Of a DNA stretch of 8,506 bases, positions 6,921-8,506 are shown piece after piece. The stretch is taken from contig JALRFZ010000151.1 of the NCBI GenBank assembly GCA_023253615.1, positions 1 to 8,506 on the forward strand, written 5' to 3'. Positions within the stretch are counted from its first letter, which is position 1, and each line of letters begins with the position of its first letter. The stretch is from Verrucomicrobiales bacterium (GTDB lineage Bacteria; Verrucomicrobiota; Verrucomicrobiia; Verrucomicrobiales; DEV007). The notes under the pieces were generated by a model that was given only the letters and a program-made list of their open reading frames with translations, did no database searches and was not told where the DNA came from. The position numbers and the translations under genes were made by a program.

Positions 6921-8183
6921 TCAAGCCAACCTCCCCGCCTTCACCACGCCGCCTTGCATCACGGCGATGAAATTCCGCCGGTCTTCGAGAAGGGCGATGT
7001 CCTTCATCACGTCTCCCTCGACGATGAGCAGGTCGCCGAGTTTCCCTGTCTCCACCGAACCGATTTCACTCTCCCGGCCCATCATCTTCGCGCCACCGAG
7101 GGTGGCGCAACGGATCGTGTCGAGGACGCTGAAGCCGACGTAATCGACGAAGAAGGTCAGCTCCTGCGCGTAGGTGCCATGGGGCGTCCAGCCGAATCCG
7201 TAATCACCCCCGAGCCCGATCGTGCCTCCGGCTTTCAGGACTCGGCGACAACTCTCAGCCCCGGCTTCCAGCGTCTCCTGATGCCCGTCAATGACGCGCT
7301 GGGACATGCCGAACTCCTTCCCGCGATCGACGCTGAATTTCTCAAATCCCAAACCCGGACACATCGGCACGTTCCGCTTCAACATCAGCTCAAGGCACTC
7401 GTCGTCCATGAAGGTGCCGTGCTCGATCGCGTCATAGCCGGCCTTCAGCGCGTTGCGGATTCCCTCCGTGGCGCGGCAGTGGCCGGTGACCTTCAGTCCG
7501 TGATTGTGCGCCGTCTGCACGACCGCGTGCATCTCATCAAACGTCATGCAGAGGGTGTGGTGGTCGTTGATGTCGGGCGAGGCGGCATCGCCGGTGGGAT
7601 AGGTCTTCACCCATTCGATGCCGTCTTTGACCAGCTTGCGGACGGCGGCACGCGCTTCCTCGGGCCCGTTGACGATGAAGACGATGCCCTCCATCCCGAT
7701 CTTGCGGTAGTCGGGGTTCCAGTCCATCAGCCCGCCGGCGCCGCAGATCTCGCGACCGCTCGCGGAGAGGCGCGGACCGGGGATCATGCCCTCCTCGATC
7801 GCCTTCTTCATCCACACGTCGATGTTGTGGAGGCAGCCACCGCTGCGGGCCGCCGTGTAGCCGCATTCCAGGGCCGTCTTGGCATTCACCGCCGACTGGA
7901 GGGTGACGTATTCCACCGGATACTTGATGTCGAGATCCTGCAGCTCGGTGACGTTGAAATAGGTGAGGTGAATGTGCGCCTCGATCAGCCCGGGCAGGAT
8001 CGTGCCGCCTTTCGCATCGATGGTGCGAATGTCAGGATCGAGCGCCGGCAATCCGGCTGCGGCTCCTGCGTAGGTGATCATCCCGTCCGTCACCACCACC
8101 GCCGCCTCCGGCAACGGCGGAGCCCCGGTCCCGTCGATGAGCGTGCCGTTGCGGATGAGGGTGATGCCGGGCTGGGGTTTCAT
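6921..8183 (-). CDS. Amidohydrolase-superfamily metal-dependent hydrolase, imidazolonepropionase-like (420 aa)
   Basis: The start was chosen at ATG 8183-8181 (MKPQPGITLIRNGTLIDGTG), where homology-like sequence begins. The frame stays open to an ATG at 8273, but that codon lies inside a repeat and its 30 extra residues look non-coding. In the chosen numbering: an N-terminal beta-sandwich strand set (LIRNGTLIDG), then the metal motif HIH (H70, H72) in GLIEAHIHL, a probable carbamylated lysine K193 (WVKTYPTGDA), H235 (TGHCRATEGI), H255 (IEHGTF) and D327 (LGGDYGFG). The C-terminal KLGDLLIVEGD...GGVVKAG closes the beta-sandwich. This is the complete ligand set of a binuclear amidohydrolase of the imidazolonepropionase/prolidase-like group (COG1228-type). 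No signal peptide, so cytoplasmic. Such enzymes hydrolyse C-N bonds in cyclic amides, peptides or related compounds. The substrate cannot be told from sequence, and no hut or pathway genes are nearby. Confidence 0.92.
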   Translation of the reverse strand: MKPQPGITLIRNGTLIDGTGAPPLPEAAVVVTDGMITYAGAAAGLPALDPDIRTIDAKGGTILPGLIEAHIHLTYFNVTELQDLDIKYPVEYVTLQSAVNAKTALECGYTAARSGGCLHNIDVWMKKAIEEGMIPGPRLSASGREICGAGGLMDWNPDYRKIGMEGIVFIVNGPEEARAAVRKLVKDGIEWVKTYPTGDAASPDINDHHTLCMTFDEMHAVVQTAHNHGLKVTGHCRATEGIRNALKAGYDAIEHGTFMDDECLELMLKRNVPMCPGLGFEKFSVDRGKEFGMSQRVIDGHQETLEAGAESCRRVLKAGGTIGLGGDYGFGWTPHGTYAQELTFFVDYVGFSVLDTIRCATLGGAKMMGRESEIGSVETGKLGDLLIVEGDVMKDIALLEDRRNFIAVMQGGVVKAGRLA

Positions 8184-8260
8184 GGTTAACAGCTTAGCGA
8201 ACCCTCCGCTCGAACGATAGAACAAAAGCGGCGCGGGATGGAATGCGAGCGGCAGGGGCC

Positions 8261-8312
8261 GGTGGCCTACCATCGAGCGGAGAAGAGGCGGCCTACCATC
8301 GAGCGGAGAAGA
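8261..8312 (+). repeat. two tandem 26-bp units
   Basis: The units 8261-8286 and 8287-8312 differ at a single base (ggTggcc against ggCggcc) and read GGCGGCCTACCATCGAGCGG followed by agaaga. They directly precede the gene-less cassette, whose own end starts with the same ggcggcctac. The same unit, inverted, flanks the full cassette at 6856-6881. Confidence 0.9.
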
Positions 8313-8379
8313 GGCGGCCTACGGGATACACGGAAAACACGGAATTACAGAGGACCGAGATAGATGCCGCAGGCATCAA
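8281..8379 (+). repeat. 99-bp inverted repeat, copy 2
   Basis: This is the partner of 6789-6887 in opposite orientation, 97/99 identical without gaps. It starts within the first 26-bp unit and ends just after the hairpin gatgccgcaggcatc. Identity stops sharply after gcatcaa, where the full cassette continues into the GxxExxY upstream region. Confidence 0.9.
8363..8377. repeat. small palindrome in gene-less cassette
   Basis: GATGCC-GCA-GGCATC is the exact reverse complement of the hairpin at 6791-6805. It has a 6-bp stem and a 3-nt loop and lies at the inner limit of the sequence shared by the two cassettes. Confidence 0.6.
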
Positions 8380-8432
8380 GAATCAGGCGACATGAAACCT
8401 CGGGTTGCATCAGTTCCTAACTTCCCCCTTCC

Positions 8433-8460
8433 GTGTCTTCTGCGTATTCCGAAGGCCGCC
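8433..8460 (-). repeat. terminal inverted repeat, outer end of gene-less cassette
   Basis: The reverse complement of this stretch matches 6224-6251 at 27 of 28 positions; the one difference is ggcctTcgg against ggcctAcgg. It marks the far boundary of the second cassette and shows that this copy keeps both distinct ends of the larger element. Confidence 0.75.
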
Positions 8461-8506
8461 CCTCCATTCTTCAAGCTTTCGCCGCCTCACCCCGCCCCCA
8501 ACGGTG

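Larger units (their letters stand above)
8313..8460 (+). mobile_element. 148-bp gene-less, MITE-like derivative of the GxxExxY cassette
   Basis: One end (8313-8340) matches the right end of the full cassette at 27/28. The other (8433-8460) matches its left end at 27/28. The ends are in the same relative order, so the unit is an inverted-orientation relative of 6224-6855 with the gene and most of the interior missing. Bases 8341-8379 are shared with the full copy, whereas 8380-8432 are not recognisably related to it. The two ends match each other at 23/28. Interpretation as a non-autonomous derivative is inferred; no target duplication is seen. Confidence 0.6.
8184..8506. other. gene-free right flank made largely of repeats
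   Basis: Bases 8184-8260 form the leader of the amidohydrolase, with no convincing Shine-Dalgarno close to its ATG and no promoter that I could assign. Bases 8261-8312 are two 26-bp tandem units, and 8313-8460 is a gene-less copy of the GxxExxY cassette. Bases 8461-8506 are short unique sequence. I see no gene, RNA or terminator here beyond these repeats. Confidence 0.7.

Noticed and set aside
6888..8189. 433-codon open frame on the plus strand
   Set aside because: It mirrors the amidohydrolase almost end to end. The minus strand carries the full metal ligand set, so the plus frame is a shadow.
8184..8273. 30-residue N-terminal extension of the amidohydrolase
   Set aside because: The upstream ATG lies inside the 26-bp repeat and the added residues resemble no family sequence or convincing signal peptide. 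The ATG at 8183 gives the normal N-terminal strand.
6789..8379. composite transposon carrying the amidohydrolase
   Set aside because: There is no transposase in either repeat, and each repeat is better explained as the end of a separate small cassette.
8471..8506. possible end of a minus-strand gene (HRWGRGEAAKA then stop)
   Set aside because: Only eleven codons are in the window, with no recognisable motif, so chance cannot be excluded.

Overview
The window looks like a GC-rich chromosomal segment from the PVC group, most likely Verrucomicrobiota. The pointers are a very large secreted multidomain protein (isomerase-like TIM barrel, LamG-like region, dehydrogenase-type propeller and azurin domain), a GxxExxY gene, and intergenic repeats of the 'ggcggcctac...cggaaaacacgg' kind. 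The taxonomic call is an inference from protein style and repeats; no rRNA or marker gene is present.

All four supported genes lie on the minus strand, so transcription runs from high to low coordinates. From right to left they are: (i) a 420-aa amidohydrolase (6921-8183); (ii) a small GxxExxY PD-(D/E)XK-type protein (6301-6720); (iii) a 1307-aa exported fusion protein ending in an azurin-like type 1 copper domain (2283-6206); and (iv) a SWIM zinc-finger SNF2-family ATPase whose first 757 codons are present and which runs off the left edge (1-2273). Genes (iii) and (iv) are 9 nt apart and may be co-transcribed, although no functional link between them is apparent.

The most notable structure is in the right third. 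The GxxExxY gene lies in a 632-bp cassette (6224-6855) bounded by 28-bp imperfect terminal inverted repeats (25/28). A second, 148-bp copy with the same two ends but no gene lies at 8313-8460 in the opposite orientation, as a non-autonomous (MITE-like) derivative would. The homologous ends, together with a flanking 26-bp unit, make a 99-bp inverted repeat (97/99) on either side of the amidohydrolase. The left end of the full cassette stops 17 bp before the start codon of the exported fusion protein, so that gene's promoter and leader must lie in or beyond the cassette.

The fusion protein also has a 35-bp array of 7-bp units embedded in-frame in a linker between two of its domains. No rRNA, tRNA, CRISPR array, integrase or recognisable IS transposase is visible.
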